From: an uncultured Lachnospiraceae bacterium
GTDB lineage: Bacteria > Bacillota > Clostridia > Lachnospirales > Lachnospiraceae
Length of the DNA: 64,000 bases
Assembly (NCBI GenBank): GCA_951801955.1
Contig: CATOOV010000006.1
Coordinates: forward strand, 1 to 64,000
Direction of reading: 5' to 3'
Of the stretch, positions 45,755 to 54,882 are shown piece by piece. Below the pieces are notes generated by a model, which worked only from the letters and a program-made list of their open reading frames with translations, ran no database searches and was not told the DNA's origin. A program made the translations under genes and the position numbers. Position 1 is the stretch's first letter. Every line of letters starts with the position of its first letter.

Positions 45755-46630
45755 ATGTATGAAATGAGATTAAAAGCCCTTGCAAAAATCAATTTGGGGC
45801 TGGATGTATTGCGGCGCAGAGAAGACGGCTATCATGAAGTGCGTATGATTATGCAGACGGTCAGCTTGTATGACAGAATTATCATAAGAAAAATGAAAAA
45901 ACCAGAGATACAGGTGAAAACGAATTTATATTATGTGCCGGAAAATGAAAATAATTTGGTTTATCAGGCTGCACAACTTTTAATGGATGAATTTCCTTTG
46001 AAAGAAGGTGTGTTTATTGACCTGCAGAAATTTATTCCAGTAGCGGCAGGAATGGCAGGGGGAAGTTCTGATGCGGCAGCCGTATTGTATGGTATGAATC
46101 GGATGTTTCAATTGAATTTGTCCCAACAGGGCTTGATGGAACGAGGGGTAAAGATTGGGGCAGATGTGCCTTATTGTATCATGCGTGGAACCGCTCTTGC
46201 CGAGGGCATAGGGGAAAAACTTACCCGTCTTCCCTCTATGCCAAGCTGTAAGGTATTGGTGGCAAAACCGCCGGTCAGCGTTTCTACGAAATTTGTATAT
46301 GAAAATTTGAAACTGGACGAACACACAGTTCATCCGAAGATTGATATTTTGCTGCAGGGAATCCAGGAAGGAAACCTAAAGAAGATTGCTGCGCATATGG
46401 GGAATGTGCTGGAGAGTGTCACGATCCCTCATTATCCAGTGATTGCAGAAATACGGGAGGAAATGATTCGTCAGGGGGCTTTGAACGCTATGATGAGCGG
46501 CAGCGGACCAACGGTATTTGGATTGTTTGAGGATGAAGGGATGGCAGAAAAAACATATTGGAATTTGCGGGAGGGTTCCTTGGCAAAACAGGTATATTTG
46601 ACAGATATTTATCTTGGAAGGAAATACTAA
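45755..46630 (+). CDS. ispE: 4-diphosphocytidyl-2-C-methyl-D-erythritol kinase
   Basis: It phosphorylates CDP-ME in the non-mevalonate isoprenoid pathway. The 291-residue GHMP kinase has AKINLGLDVLRRREDGYHE at the N-terminus (catalytic Lys/Asp region), and the ATP loop reads PVAAGMAGGSSDAAA. GADVPYCIMRGTALAEGIGE and MSGSGPTVFGLF complete the family blocks. ATG 45755 follows ACAGGAGAG. The FCD regulator starts about 40 bases downstream and may be co-transcribed. Confidence 0.95.
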   Translation: MYEMRLKALAKINLGLDVLRRREDGYHEVRMIMQTVSLYDRIIIRKMKKPEIQVKTNLYYVPENENNLVYQAAQLLMDEFPLKEGVFIDLQKFIPVAAGMAGGSSDAAAVLYGMNRMFQLNLSQQGLMERGVKIGADVPYCIMRGTALAEGIGEKLTRLPSMPSCKVLVAKPPVSVSTKFVYENLKLDEHTVHPKIDILLQGIQEGNLKKIAAHMGNVLESVTIPHYPVIAEIREEMIRQGALNAMMSGSGPTVFGLFEDEGMAEKTYWNLREGSLAKQVYLTDIYLGRKY

Positions 46631-46669
46631 CATTTTTTGATAAGTGGATGGTAAACCAGGAGGAGAGGA

Positions 46670-47344
46670 ATGACAGATAAGTTGGAATTAAATATGAATG
46701 CATATCTTCCGCTGCGGGATGTCGTGTTCCATACGTTGCGGGAAGCGATTTTAAAAGGGGAGCTAAAGCCAGGAGAACGCCTGATGGAGCTGCAGCTTGC
46801 ATCGAAGCTGGGGGTCAGCCGTACTCCTATTCGCGAAGCCATTCGTATGTTGGAATTGGAGGGGCTTGCTGTGACAGTCCCCAGAAAGGGGGCAGAGGTA
46901 GCAAAGATGACAGAAAAGGATATGGAGGATGTCCTCCAGATTCGCCGTGCCTTAGATGAGCTTGCAGTGGGGCTTGCTTGTGACAATATGAATGAAGAGA
47001 AGCTGGAGCAGTTATATAAAGCGTTAGTCCGGTTTGAGGAGAGCACCAAAAGCGGAGACGTAAAACAAATCGCCCAGACGGATGTAGAATTTCATGATGT
47101 GATTTATCAGGCGGCAGATAATCCGAAACTGGTAAATATGTTAAATAATCTCCGTGAGCAGATGTATCGGTATCGGGTGGAATATTTAAAAAACCATAAG
47201 GTATATCCTCGGCTGATTGAAGAACACGAGAAGATTTATGAAGGGTTGAGACGGAAAGATAAAGAAACTGTTGTGGAAATCGTGGGTTACCATGTGGTAA
47301 ATCAGGAGATTATGGTGAAAAATATTATTCAGGAACAGGAATAA
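46670..47344 (+). CDS. GntR-family regulator, FadR/FCD type
   Basis: A 224-residue regulator. The N-terminal winged helix (about 10-80) contains LREAILKGELKPGERLMELQ and LGVSRTPIREAIRMLELEG. The C-terminal helical FCD domain (about 90-215) shows DVLQIRRALDELAVGLA, then DVEFHDVIYQAADNP and the EEHEKIYEGLRRKD segment with metal-binding-type His residues. FCD regulators sense small organic acids. AGGAGAGG precedes the ATG. The target is unknown; ispE immediately upstream is probably not its ligand pathway. Confidence 0.9.
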   Translation: MTDKLELNMNAYLPLRDVVFHTLREAILKGELKPGERLMELQLASKLGVSRTPIREAIRMLELEGLAVTVPRKGAEVAKMTEKDMEDVLQIRRALDELAVGLACDNMNEEKLEQLYKALVRFEESTKSGDVKQIAQTDVEFHDVIYQAADNPKLVNMLNNLREQMYRYRVEYLKNHKVYPRLIEEHEKIYEGLRRKDKETVVEIVGYHVVNQEIMVKNIIQEQE

Positions 47345-47380
47345 AAAGGAAAATTTGGGAAAACATAATAGTAATGTAAG

Positions 47381-47410
47381 AAAAGGATAAGCAAATGCTT
47401 ATCCTTTTTT
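47381..47410 (+). terminator. Terminator after the FCD regulator
   Basis: AAAAGGATAAGC (47381-47392) with GCTTATCCTTTT (47397-47408) and a T-run. Confidence 0.9.
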
Positions 47411-47578
47411 CTCTTATAGGAAATTTTGTAAAATTTCCTATAAGAGAAAAGCCCTCTGGGCAGGATGCGCACGCGTGTGAAGAGAAGATGTCACTGCGTG
47501 ACCGCACTCGGCGCGGAACAAAAGATGCGTTAGCAAAAGTAATTGTGCGCGGGAGTGCGTGAAACGCACTTTTGTTCT
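47411..47578 (+). repeat. Terminator-associated repeat, full copy (E4)
   Basis: It starts at the terminator T-run. Palindrome CTCTTATAGGAAATTTT (47411-47427) with its complement ends at 47446. A middle GCGCAC-rich module follows. The terminal stem GAACAAAAGATGCGTT (47516-47531) pairs with AAACGCACTTTTGTTC (47562-47577). The next gene starts 25 bases later. Confidence 0.8.
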
Positions 47579-47602
47579 AATATTTTAAAAGAGGAGGATA
47601 TT

Positions 47603-49105
47603 ATGCCAATTCAGGTTACCCAAGATCTAAAGAAGAATATCGAGAATTTTGAGGAACTTTTTTCTGACTGTGCAGATATAAAAAAGCGAAATATTAAGGT
47701 TGGACAGAATTTGGAACGGGAATGTTTTATTGCCTATATCGAAGTGGCTGTCAGTAATGTGGATTGGAAGGATTCAGCAGTTGGAAAATTTTTAGGGAAA
47801 CTTCGGACTATGCCAGAGGAGCAGCTTGTCTCTTATGTGAGGGATAATGTGGAGGATATTTCAGATTCCCAACCTTTTGATACCATAGAAGATGCGGCAC
47901 AGGGAATGCTTGCAGGGGACGTGCTTTTTTTTCTGGACGGCTATGGCAAAGCGCTGAAAATTCCAGATAAAGGCTACCCAGGCAGGGGCGTTTATGAGAC
48001 GGAATCAGAAAAAGTAATACGCGGCTCAAATGAGGGATTTTCTGAGTCCATAAAGTTAAATACGGCACTGATCCGCAAACGTCTGCGCAGTCCCCATGTG
48101 AAGGTGAAGGAGAGTTTTGCTGGCAGGAGGACCCATACAAACGTAGATTTGGTATATATGAAAGATTTGATTCATCCAAAAATGTTAGAAGAAATTGAAA
48201 ATCGTCTCAGTGAATTTGAAATTGACGGTGCATTGGACAGTGGTATTGTTGAGCAGCTTACGGAAAAACGGAAATATTCGCCTTTTCCCCAGTTTCAGAC
48301 TACCCAGCGTCCAGACCGTGCGGCAATGGCAATTTTGGAAGGGAGGATTGTCCTGTTGTCAGATAATTCCCCAGTGGCATTAATTCTGCCGGCAACCTAT
48401 AATACGTTTATTCAGACCAGCGACGACTATTACAGCAGATGGGAGATTGCATCATTTACCAGGGCACTGCGTTATCTTGCCTCCATTCTTGCTATGGTAT
48501 TTCCTGGCTTGTATCTTGCCATGACGAATTTCCATACCCAGATTTTGCCTACGGACCTCCTTCTTTCCCTTGCGGCGGCGAGACAAGGGGTACCGTTTCC
48601 TGCTATGGTTGAGGTGATTCTTATGGAAATTGCCTTTGAGCTGCTGCGGGAGGCTGGTGTAAGGCTTCCAGGGGCAAATGGAAATACCATTGGAATTGTG
48701 GGCGGTTTGATTATCGGGCAGGCGGCAGTGGATGCAAATATTGTCAGTCCAATTGTGGTAATTGTGGTGGCACTGACTGCATTATGCTCTTTTGCTATAC
48801 CCAACGAAGAATTTGCCACGGCATTTCGGATACTGAAATTTCTGTTTATTTTTCTATGCGGTTCCATGGGATTTTTCGGATTTTTAGTAGGATTTTTGGC
48901 AGTGTTAATACATTTATCCCATCTGGAAAGTTTTGGAATCCCCTACCTTGCGCCTTTTGTGGGAGCGGAGCTTAACGGTTATCGGGATGAACGGGATACG
49001 TTTCTGAGGCTGCCACTGGATTTTTTAAAAAAACGTCCAGTCTATACAAGGGAGGGCGCCCGTACCAGGTTAAAATTCAAAGGAAGCAGGGAAAAGAAAT
49101 TATAA
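47603..49105 (+). CDS. gerAA: GerA-type spore germination receptor, A subunit
   Basis: A 500-residue germinant-receptor subunit of the inner spore membrane. The N-terminal soluble half carries the family run FLGKLRTMPEEQL and the segment VKESFAGRRTHTNVDLVYMK (20 residues, typical of GerAA). The C-terminal half has about five helices with SFTRALRYLASILAMVFPGL and PFPAMVEVILMEIAFELLRE, followed by RLPGANGNTIGIVGGLIIGQ. ATG 47603 follows GAGGAGGA. B and C subunits follow, forming a complete receptor operon interrupted only by a PYDT repeat. Confidence 0.94.
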   Translation: MPIQVTQDLKKNIENFEELFSDCADIKKRNIKVGQNLERECFIAYIEVAVSNVDWKDSAVGKFLGKLRTMPEEQLVSYVRDNVEDISDSQPFDTIEDAAQGMLAGDVLFFLDGYGKALKIPDKGYPGRGVYETESEKVIRGSNEGFSESIKLNTALIRKRLRSPHVKVKESFAGRRTHTNVDLVYMKDLIHPKMLEEIENRLSEFEIDGALDSGIVEQLTEKRKYSPFPQFQTTQRPDRAAMAILEGRIVLLSDNSPVALILPATYNTFIQTSDDYYSRWEIASFTRALRYLASILAMVFPGLYLAMTNFHTQILPTDLLLSLAAARQGVPFPAMVEVILMEIAFELLREAGVRLPGANGNTIGIVGGLIIGQAAVDANIVSPIVVIVVALTALCSFAIPNEEFATAFRILKFLFIFLCGSMGFFGFLVGFLAVLIHLSHLESFGIPYLAPFVGAELNGYRDERDTFLRLPLDFLKKRPVYTREGARTRLKFKGSREKKL

Positions 49106-49108
49106 AAA

Positions 49109-49154
49109 ATACCTTTTGACAAGCCGAATGGCATGATGGGGTGCCCTCTGGTAT
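49109..49154 (+). repeat. 45-bp PYDT element between gerA-type A and B genes
   Basis: ATACCTTTTGACAAGCCGAA then GGCATGATGGGGTGCCCTC, plus orientation, starting three bases past the A-subunit stop. Confidence 0.8.
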
Positions 49155-49200
49155 GGATAAGGACAGAACTTGAAAATCATTGCATTTTAGGAGAGACAAC

Positions 49201-50310
49201 ATGTTTGCAGATAATTGGAAAATATCGTTACGGCAGATAAGAAGGCTCTTTATTATGGATATTTTTGGGATGAGCAGCTTAATGCTTCCAGGAATTCTTT
49301 CTTCTATGACAGGGGCAGACGGAATTTTTTGCCTGCTCATCGGGGCAATTGCAGGAGCGGTGCTGTTATGGTTGGTTGGGGCAAACCTCAAACATATAAA
49401 ACAAGATTATTATGGTTATATGAAAGAGACGGCAGGGCAACTGTTGGGAGATATTTTTATGGTGTTTTATTTCCTGTATTTTGTGAGCCTTTGCGGTTAT
49501 GTACTGAATCAGGTTACCATGTTGATATTGACTTGGCTGCTGCCAGAAGGTTCCTGGACAGGCGTCAGTATTTTGCTGCTGTTATTAGGAGTTTATGGGA
49601 GTATGCGCGGAATTGAGGGCAGGGCTAGGGTGTATGAGATTATTTTCTGGTTTCTTGGAATCCCATTGTTAGTCATGCTGTTTTTTGCAATACAGGAAGT
49701 AAATACGTCCTATTGGACGCCGATTGTTGCGTCTGGGGGAATACAGCTTTTTGGGGGAAGCACTGCTGTATTAATTTTTCTTCTGCCCTTCACAGCGCTG
49801 CTGTTTTTAAAACCCTTTTGCAAAAAACCTGAGAAAATGGTTTCAAGTGCAGGCAATGCATTGTTTACCGTAATTTTTTTGAATATGCTGATTTATTTGA
49901 TTTTGGTTGGCGTGTTTGGACAGAATACCATGGGAATTTTGGAACGCCCGATTATTACGCTGATGGGTATGGTGAATCTTCCAGGAGGATTTTTTACCAG
50001 GCAGGATGTGTTGATGACTGCGGTGTGGTTTTTTACCCTTTTTGCACTTTTTAATACAGGAATTTTCCAAGGTACTCTGATTTTAAAAGAGTTATGCCAG
50101 CAGTCAGAAAACCGCTGGATTTTGGTTGCAGTTGCAACCGCTGCATTTTTTATTGGAAAAGGGTTTTATCAGTACAGTTTTTTGACAGAAGTGTTTGAAA
50201 TATATCAGAGCCAGGTAGCGCTGCCGGGAATGTTTTTTATTTTGGTGGTTTTGTTATTTTTACACTGGATGAAAACAAGCAGAAATGTTCAGAGAGGAGG
50301 AAATACCTGA
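49201..50310 (+). CDS. gerAB: GerA-type spore germination receptor, B subunit (permease-like)
   Basis: A 369-residue integral membrane protein with about ten helices, related to amino-acid permeases. It starts MFADNWKISLRQIRRLFIMD after AGGAGAG. VGVFGQNTMGILERPIITLM and other helix blocks are typical of GerAB, which binds the germinant in the family. The C-subunit ATG overlaps its TGA by one base, so translation is coupled. Confidence 0.92.
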   Translation: MFADNWKISLRQIRRLFIMDIFGMSSLMLPGILSSMTGADGIFCLLIGAIAGAVLLWLVGANLKHIKQDYYGYMKETAGQLLGDIFMVFYFLYFVSLCGYVLNQVTMLILTWLLPEGSWTGVSILLLLLGVYGSMRGIEGRARVYEIIFWFLGIPLLVMLFFAIQEVNTSYWTPIVASGGIQLFGGSTAVLIFLLPFTALLFLKPFCKKPEKMVSSAGNALFTVIFLNMLIYLILVGVFGQNTMGILERPIITLMGMVNLPGGFFTRQDVLMTAVWFFTLFALFNTGIFQGTLILKELCQQSENRWILVAVATAAFFIGKGFYQYSFLTEVFEIYQSQVALPGMFFILVVLLFLHWMKTSRNVQRGGNT

Positions 50311-51575
50311 TGTGGAAAAAGGCGATGGTTTGTCTGTCCTTTTTAGGAATGCTGCTGCTTTGCGGCTGTGAATCCGCGGAGCTGGAGCAGCGCAGTTTTC
50401 CTTTGGCGGTTGGAATAGATCTGCAGCAGGCAGATGCAGAAAAACCAGAAGAGATTGAAGTTTCTGGAAAGGCAGGATTTGAGGAATCTGAAGGTTCCAA
50501 GAAAACAGGGGAATCAAAGGATTCCGAAAATTCCAAGAAAATAAGGGAATCAAAGAATTCCGAGGGTTCTAAAAATGCAGAAGAATCAAAGAAATCAAAT
50601 GATTTCCAAGAGGAGGAAAAAAATCTGGTAGTTAGTTTTGATTTTCCTGACCTTGCGCAGATTTCAGAAAAAGGCAAAACGGTAGATACGCCTATGGGAT
50701 TGTCCTTGGAAGGAATGGATATGTACCATGTAGAGAAATCATATGAAAATAACACCAATCGAATACTGGATTATAACCATATGAAGGCGATTGTATTGGG
50801 AGAAAATTTGTTTGGCGACCAGAGGAAACTTAGAAACTTGCTGCAAGCCTGGGAACAGCGGGAAGCCTCGGCAAGAAATACCAGCCTTTTCATTGGAAGC
50901 AGCTCCGCGGCAGAAATCCTTTCTCTCACAGAGGAAACGGAAGGCTCTATGGGAAAGTATTTGGAAGACATGCTGGAAAGCCAAAAAGATTTTCGACACA
51001 ATAAAATTGCCACAATTGGAGATTTAATGAATCAATGGCATAATCAAAATGAATTGCTTCTGATTCCAGTGTTGACAGACCAGGGGGACCGTCCGGCTAT
51101 CACAGGATATGCCGCAATCTTGAATTTTGATTACCGGGGAATCTTTCCAGTCAAGGAAGCAATGGAAATTTTTTTCTGCCAAAATTTGCTGGAAAAATTT
51201 ATTTGCGAGCCAAGCACGAATGAAGTGGTGGAGATTAGTGATATTCAAGTGGCTATGTCCGTAGAAGAACAAGAGGACATGCCTGTAGTGAAAGTATCCA
51301 TAAAAGGCAAAGGAAAAATGATATCTGGCCAGTCAAGTTCTGTAGTCCAGCAATACCAGTTGGAGAAAAAGATTGAAAAACAGCTTACAGCAGATTTGCA
51401 AGAGACGGCAGAGAAAGCGAATAAGGAATATGGAATCGATATTACAAACAGTTATATCTCACTAGGCGGGCTGAATCGGGAACTTTACAGCGTATATGAA
51501 AATTTGCCGGATATGTATAACCAGAAAGTGCGGCAGATATTTGAAGTGGATATTGATCTCCTCAATTGGGAATAA
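50310..51575 (+). CDS. gerAC: GerA-type spore germination receptor, C subunit (lipoprotein)
   Basis: A 421-residue Ger(x)C lipoprotein. The signal peptide ends in the lipobox LLLCGC, so Cys about 20 is the lipidated residue. Mature sequence starts ESAELEQRSFPLAVGIDLQ, the family opening. A Ser/Lys/Glu-rich insert (about residues 50-98), built from 36-bp tandem repeats, is inserted in domain 1 and is not a normal GerAC feature. The rest (ILDYNHMKAIVLGENLF; NEVVEISDIQVAMSVEEQE) is standard. ATG overlaps the B-subunit stop. Confidence 0.92.
   Translation: MWKKAMVCLSFLGMLLLCGCESAELEQRSFPLAVGIDLQQADAEKPEEIEVSGKAGFEESEGSKKTGESKDSENSKKIRESKNSEGSKNAEESKKSNDFQEEEKNLVVSFDFPDLAQISEKGKTVDTPMGLSLEGMDMYHVEKSYENNTNRILDYNHMKAIVLGENLFGDQRKLRNLLQAWEQREASARNTSLFIGSSSAAEILSLTEETEGSMGKYLEDMLESQKDFRHNKIATIGDLMNQWHNQNELLLIPVLTDQGDRPAITGYAAILNFDYRGIFPVKEAMEIFFCQNLLEKFICEPSTNEVVEISDIQVAMSVEEQEDMPVVKVSIKGKGKMISGQSSSVVQQYQLEKKIEKQLTADLQETAEKANKEYGIDITNSYISLGGLNRELYSVYENLPDMYNQKVRQIFEVDIDLLNWE
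50511..50603 (+). repeat. 36-bp tandem repeat inside gerAC
   Basis: Units 50511-50546 and 50547-50582 plus a partial third from 50583, each beginning GAATCAAAG. They encode ESKDSENSKKIR, ESKNSEGSKNAE and ESKKSND. Confidence 0.8.
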
Positions 51576-51811
51576 AGTTTTGGGAAATATGCTGCATTGT
51601 GGCAAAAAACGGATATCTAAGGCTGGTTTGGCTGCTCCTGTGACCTGTAACCGCCTTTTGGTCAAAAGCCTGTTTACAAAGGATGAATGAAAAACCATTC
51701 ACATTTTCTGTAACCGCCTTTTGGTACTTTTATTAGGAAATGATGTTTAAGACAGATGAAATTGGCAATACTTTCTTTAGCCGGCAATCAAAAATAAGGA
51801 AGGTATTGGAA

Positions 51812-52438
51812 ATGAAACGGTGCTTATTAAAAACAGGAATTATGATGGCAGCGGCAGCATTGCTTTTTAGTGGGACAATTTTATACAGGCAGTACAAAAT
51901 CACAGAGGAAATCGCGGGAAAGATTATCCGGTTCCATGTGCGGGCAAACAGTGATACGAAAATAGACCAGGAATTAAAGCTGAAAGTGCGGGATGCAATT
52001 GGAAATTATATGCAGCCCAAGCTTTCAGGAATTTCCGATATTGAAAAAAGTCGTCAGATCGTAAAGGAAAACCTGGAGCAAATCGAGAAGGCTGCGTCCA
52101 GTGTAATTGCAGCGGAAGGCTATACATACCCGGTTACCGCTTCTTTGACAATTACAAAATTTCCAGAGAAAACATATGGGGCATATACGTTTCCGGCAGG
52201 CAATTATGAGGCATTGGAGGTGTTGATCGGAAAGGGAAAAGGGCATAATTGGTGGTGTGTCATGTACCCAAACATGTGTTTTTTTAACAGTACTTATGAA
52301 GTAGTGGATGAGGAAGCAGATAAATCATTACAGCAGGCGTTGACGCAGGCAGAATATGAGGCTTTAATGGAGCACAAAAATTTTAAAGTGAAATTTGCAC
52401 TGGTGGAACAGTTGCGGGAAATATTTGAAAATCTGTGA
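51812..52438 (+). CDS. spoIIR: Stage II sporulation protein R
   Basis: A 208-residue forespore-expressed secreted signal that triggers SpoIIGA to process pro-sigma-E in the mother cell. The N-terminal hydrophobic segment (LLKTGIMMAAAALLFSGTIL) is a membrane signal. The family core is IIRFHVRANSDTKIDQELKL then KVRDAIGNYMQP, and the late KGKGHNWWCVMYPNMCF block is diagnostic. ATG 51812 is chosen for family fit; upstream in-frame codons are not conserved. The 236-base gap before it carries a direct repeat CTGTAACCGCCTTTTGGT (51644, 51708). Confidence 0.93.
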   Translation: MKRCLLKTGIMMAAAALLFSGTILYRQYKITEEIAGKIIRFHVRANSDTKIDQELKLKVRDAIGNYMQPKLSGISDIEKSRQIVKENLEQIEKAASSVIAAEGYTYPVTASLTITKFPEKTYGAYTFPAGNYEALEVLIGKGKGHNWWCVMYPNMCFFNSTYEVVDEEADKSLQQALTQAEYEALMEHKNFKVKFALVEQLREIFENL

Positions 52439-52507
52439 TGGCACTTGCATTTTTAATATAAAACAGGTAATATACATGTGTATGACCTATTTTATGGAGA
52501 AAATGAC

Positions 52508-53344
52508 ATGAATCAACCATTTGAAAATAAGAGATACGCTCCGATTGGAGTATTTGATTCCGGTGTGGGTGGCTTAACAGTCGCACGGGAGATTATGCGC
52601 CAGCTTCCCACAGAAAGAATTATTTATTTTGGAGATACTGCGAGGGTGCCTTACGGCAGCAAATCGAAAGAAACCATTATCCGCTATTCCAGGCAGATTA
52701 TTCATTTTTTGGAATCCAAAGGGGTAAAGGCAATTGTGGTGGCGTGCAACACGGCAAGCGCTTTTGCGCTGGAGGTAATTCGTCCTGAGATGAAAATGCC
52801 GATTATCGGGGTAGTGAAGCCAGGCGCCAAAGTTGCGGCAGAGATTACGGAAAATGGAAGGATTGGCGTGATCGGAACAGAGGGAACGATCGGAAGCCAA
52901 ATTTATACAGAAATGATTCACAGGCATAATCCCCAAGCGGAAGTCTTGGGAAAGGCATGTCCATTGTTCGTCCCTTTGGTAGAAGAAGGTTGGTTGAAGG
53001 ATCCTGTGACAATAGAAGTGGCAAAACGATATCTGTCATCATTCCAGGAATCAGATATTGATACCCTGATATTGGGATGTACCCATTATCCGCTGCTTCG
53101 TTCTATGATTCAGGGGATTATGGGGGAACAGGTGAATCTGGTGAATCCAGCCTATGAGACGGCACAGGGGCTGAAACGTTTGTTAGGGCAGCATCAGCTT
53201 GCCAATGACGGCAGGGAGTCTATGGAACCAATGTATCAGTTCTATGTCAGCGATGCGGCGGAGAAGTTTAAAAATTTTGCCAATTCCATTTTACCATGTG
53301 AAATAGAAGAGGCGCGTTTAATACATATTGAGGAGCAATTATGA
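52508..53344 (+). CDS. murI: Glutamate racemase
   Basis: It makes D-glutamate for peptidoglycan. At 278 residues it is full length. PIGVFDSGVGGLTVAREIMR opens the protein. The two catalytic Cys are in VVACNTASAFAL and LGCTHYPLLRSM. YFGDTARVPYGSKS is the substrate loop. ATG 52508 lies shortly after TATGGAGAAAATG. Its TGA overlaps the next ATG (ATGA), so it is coupled to the DUF1934 gene. Confidence 0.95.
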   Translation: MNQPFENKRYAPIGVFDSGVGGLTVAREIMRQLPTERIIYFGDTARVPYGSKSKETIIRYSRQIIHFLESKGVKAIVVACNTASAFALEVIRPEMKMPIIGVVKPGAKVAAEITENGRIGVIGTEGTIGSQIYTEMIHRHNPQAEVLGKACPLFVPLVEEGWLKDPVTIEVAKRYLSSFQESDIDTLILGCTHYPLLRSMIQGIMGEQVNLVNPAYETAQGLKRLLGQHQLANDGRESMEPMYQFYVSDAAEKFKNFANSILPCEIEEARLIHIEEQL

Positions 53345-53793
53345 CGAAAGATGTACTATTATCCATAAGCGGGCTGCAGTTTGCAGCAAAGGACGAGGAA
53401 AATGTGGAGCCAGTGGAAATCATTACTGCTGGAGATTATTACAAAAAGAATGGCAAACACTATATTTTATATGACGAGGTTATGGAAGGGTTTGATGGAA
53501 ATACCAGAAATATCATTAAATTGACCGAGGATTCTTTGGATATTACCAAAAAAGGGATTTCCAATGTACATATGGTATTTGAAAAAAATAAGAAAAACGT
53601 ATCGTACTATAACACGCCTTTTGGCAGCCTTCTCATTGGAATTGACGCAAAGAGTGTAGATATTGCGGAAACAGAAGATAATATTGATGTAAAAGTGAAA
53701 TATAATCTGGAAGTTAATTATGAGCATTTGGCAGATTGTTCAATTACTATGAGTATCAAGTCAAAAGAATCGGGAGCTTTTACGCTCTCATAA
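53341..53793 (+). CDS. DUF1934 (YwiB-like) beta-barrel protein
   Basis: A 150-residue small lipocalin-like protein of the DUF1934/YwiB family. The blocks are DVLLSISGLQ at the start, KHYILYDEVMEG, YNTPFGSLLIGIDAKSVDI and the end strand YNLEVNYEHLADCSITMSIK. No enzymatic role is known. It overlaps murI by four bases and lies 20 bases before galU, in a likely cell-envelope operon. Confidence 0.85.
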   Translation: MTKDVLLSISGLQFAAKDEENVEPVEIITAGDYYKKNGKHYILYDEVMEGFDGNTRNIIKLTEDSLDITKKGISNVHMVFEKNKKNVSYYNTPFGSLLIGIDAKSVDIAETEDNIDVKVKYNLEVNYEHLADCSITMSIKSKESGAFTLS

Positions 53794-53813
53794 GGGGACA
53801 AAGGAGAAAATAA

Positions 53814-54707
53814 ATGATGAATGTGAGAAAAGCAATTATTCCTGCGGCTGGGCTTGGAACAAGATTTTTGCCCGCAACCAAGGCACAGCCAAAAGAGATG
53901 CTGCCAATCGTGGACAAACCAACGATTCAGTATATTATTGAGGAGGCTGTAGAAGCAGGCATTCAGGATATCATTGTTGTAACAGGCAGGAATAAACGTT
54001 CTATTGAAGACCATTTTGACCGTTCCATTGAGCTGGAATTGGAATTGGAAAAGGGTGGAAAACAGGAAATGCTCAATATGGTAAGGGAAATTTCTGAGAT
54101 GGCAAATATCCATTATATCCGCCAGAAGGAACCGAGGGGGCTGGGGCATGCGATTCTTGCAGCACAGCATTTTATCGGAGAGGAGCCGTTTGCAGTTCTT
54201 TTGGGAGATGATGTTGTGGTTTCCAGACAGCCTTGCCTTGGGCAAATGTTAGATGTGTTCCGGGAATATCAAACTTCGATTTTAGGCGTACAGACCGTGG
54301 CGCATGAGGTAGTAGATAAATATGGTATTATTGCCGGGAAGCAGGTGGACGAGCGGGTCTATAAAGTAAATGATATGGTGGAAAAGCCCTCGTTGGAAGA
54401 AGCTCCTTCCAATGTTGCAGTGCTCGGACGATATATCATTACGCCTGAGATTTTCCGTTTTCTGGAAACCCAGGACGCAGGAAAAGGAGGAGAGATCCAG
54501 TTGACAGACGCTTTGAAACGGCTTGCGAAAGAGCAGGCAATGTATGCTTACGACTTTAAGGGGCATCGCTATGATGTGGGAAGCAAGACAGGATTTATCC
54601 AGGCAAATATTGAATTTGCCCTGCGCAATGAGGAATTGAAAGAGGAAATAAAAGAATATCTCCAGAGGCTTCATGAAAATATGGATGAGATATTGGAATA
54701 TGATTAA
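53814..54707 (+). CDS. galU: UTP-glucose-1-phosphate uridylyltransferase
   Basis: It makes UDP-glucose from UTP and glucose 1-phosphate. The 297 residues open RKAIIPAAGLGTRFLPATKA then QPKEMLPIVDKP, the activation and sugar-binding sequence. RQKEPRGLGHAIL and PFAVLLGDDVV hold the metal-binding Asp. The end KGHRYDVGSKTGFIQANIEF is the family signature. Start at ATG 53814 or the next codon ATG 53817, both after AAAGGAG. It can supply UDP-glucose for galE at 4607. Confidence 0.96.
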   Translation: MMNVRKAIIPAAGLGTRFLPATKAQPKEMLPIVDKPTIQYIIEEAVEAGIQDIIVVTGRNKRSIEDHFDRSIELELELEKGGKQEMLNMVREISEMANIHYIRQKEPRGLGHAILAAQHFIGEEPFAVLLGDDVVVSRQPCLGQMLDVFREYQTSILGVQTVAHEVVDKYGIIAGKQVDERVYKVNDMVEKPSLEEAPSNVAVLGRYIITPEIFRFLETQDAGKGGEIQLTDALKRLAKEQAMYAYDFKGHRYDVGSKTGFIQANIEFALRNEELKEEIKEYLQRLHENMDEILEYD

Positions 54708-54738
54708 ACATGGTAGATATTTGAAGGTATAAATTTAA

Positions 54739-54879
54739 AAAGCTGCTGCATAAAGGAAGCCAAAGCGGATATTTGCAATCCACTTCATTACTTGCTTGAT
54801 GAGGTACAAGACAAGGTGTGGTTTTTCACAGAAAGAAAATACCTTGTCTTGTACCTGTCATCCTTTATGCAGCAGCTTT
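54739..54879. repeat. Nested perfect palindromes after galU
   Basis: Outer arms AAAGCTGCTGCATAAAGGA (54739-54757) and exact complement (54861-54879), 19 bp. Inner arms AGGTACAAGACAAGGT (54802-54817) and exact complement (54841-54856), 16 bp. It lies between convergent genes and could stop transcription both ways, but is far larger than a normal terminator. Confidence 0.8.
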
Positions 54880-54882
54880 GTG

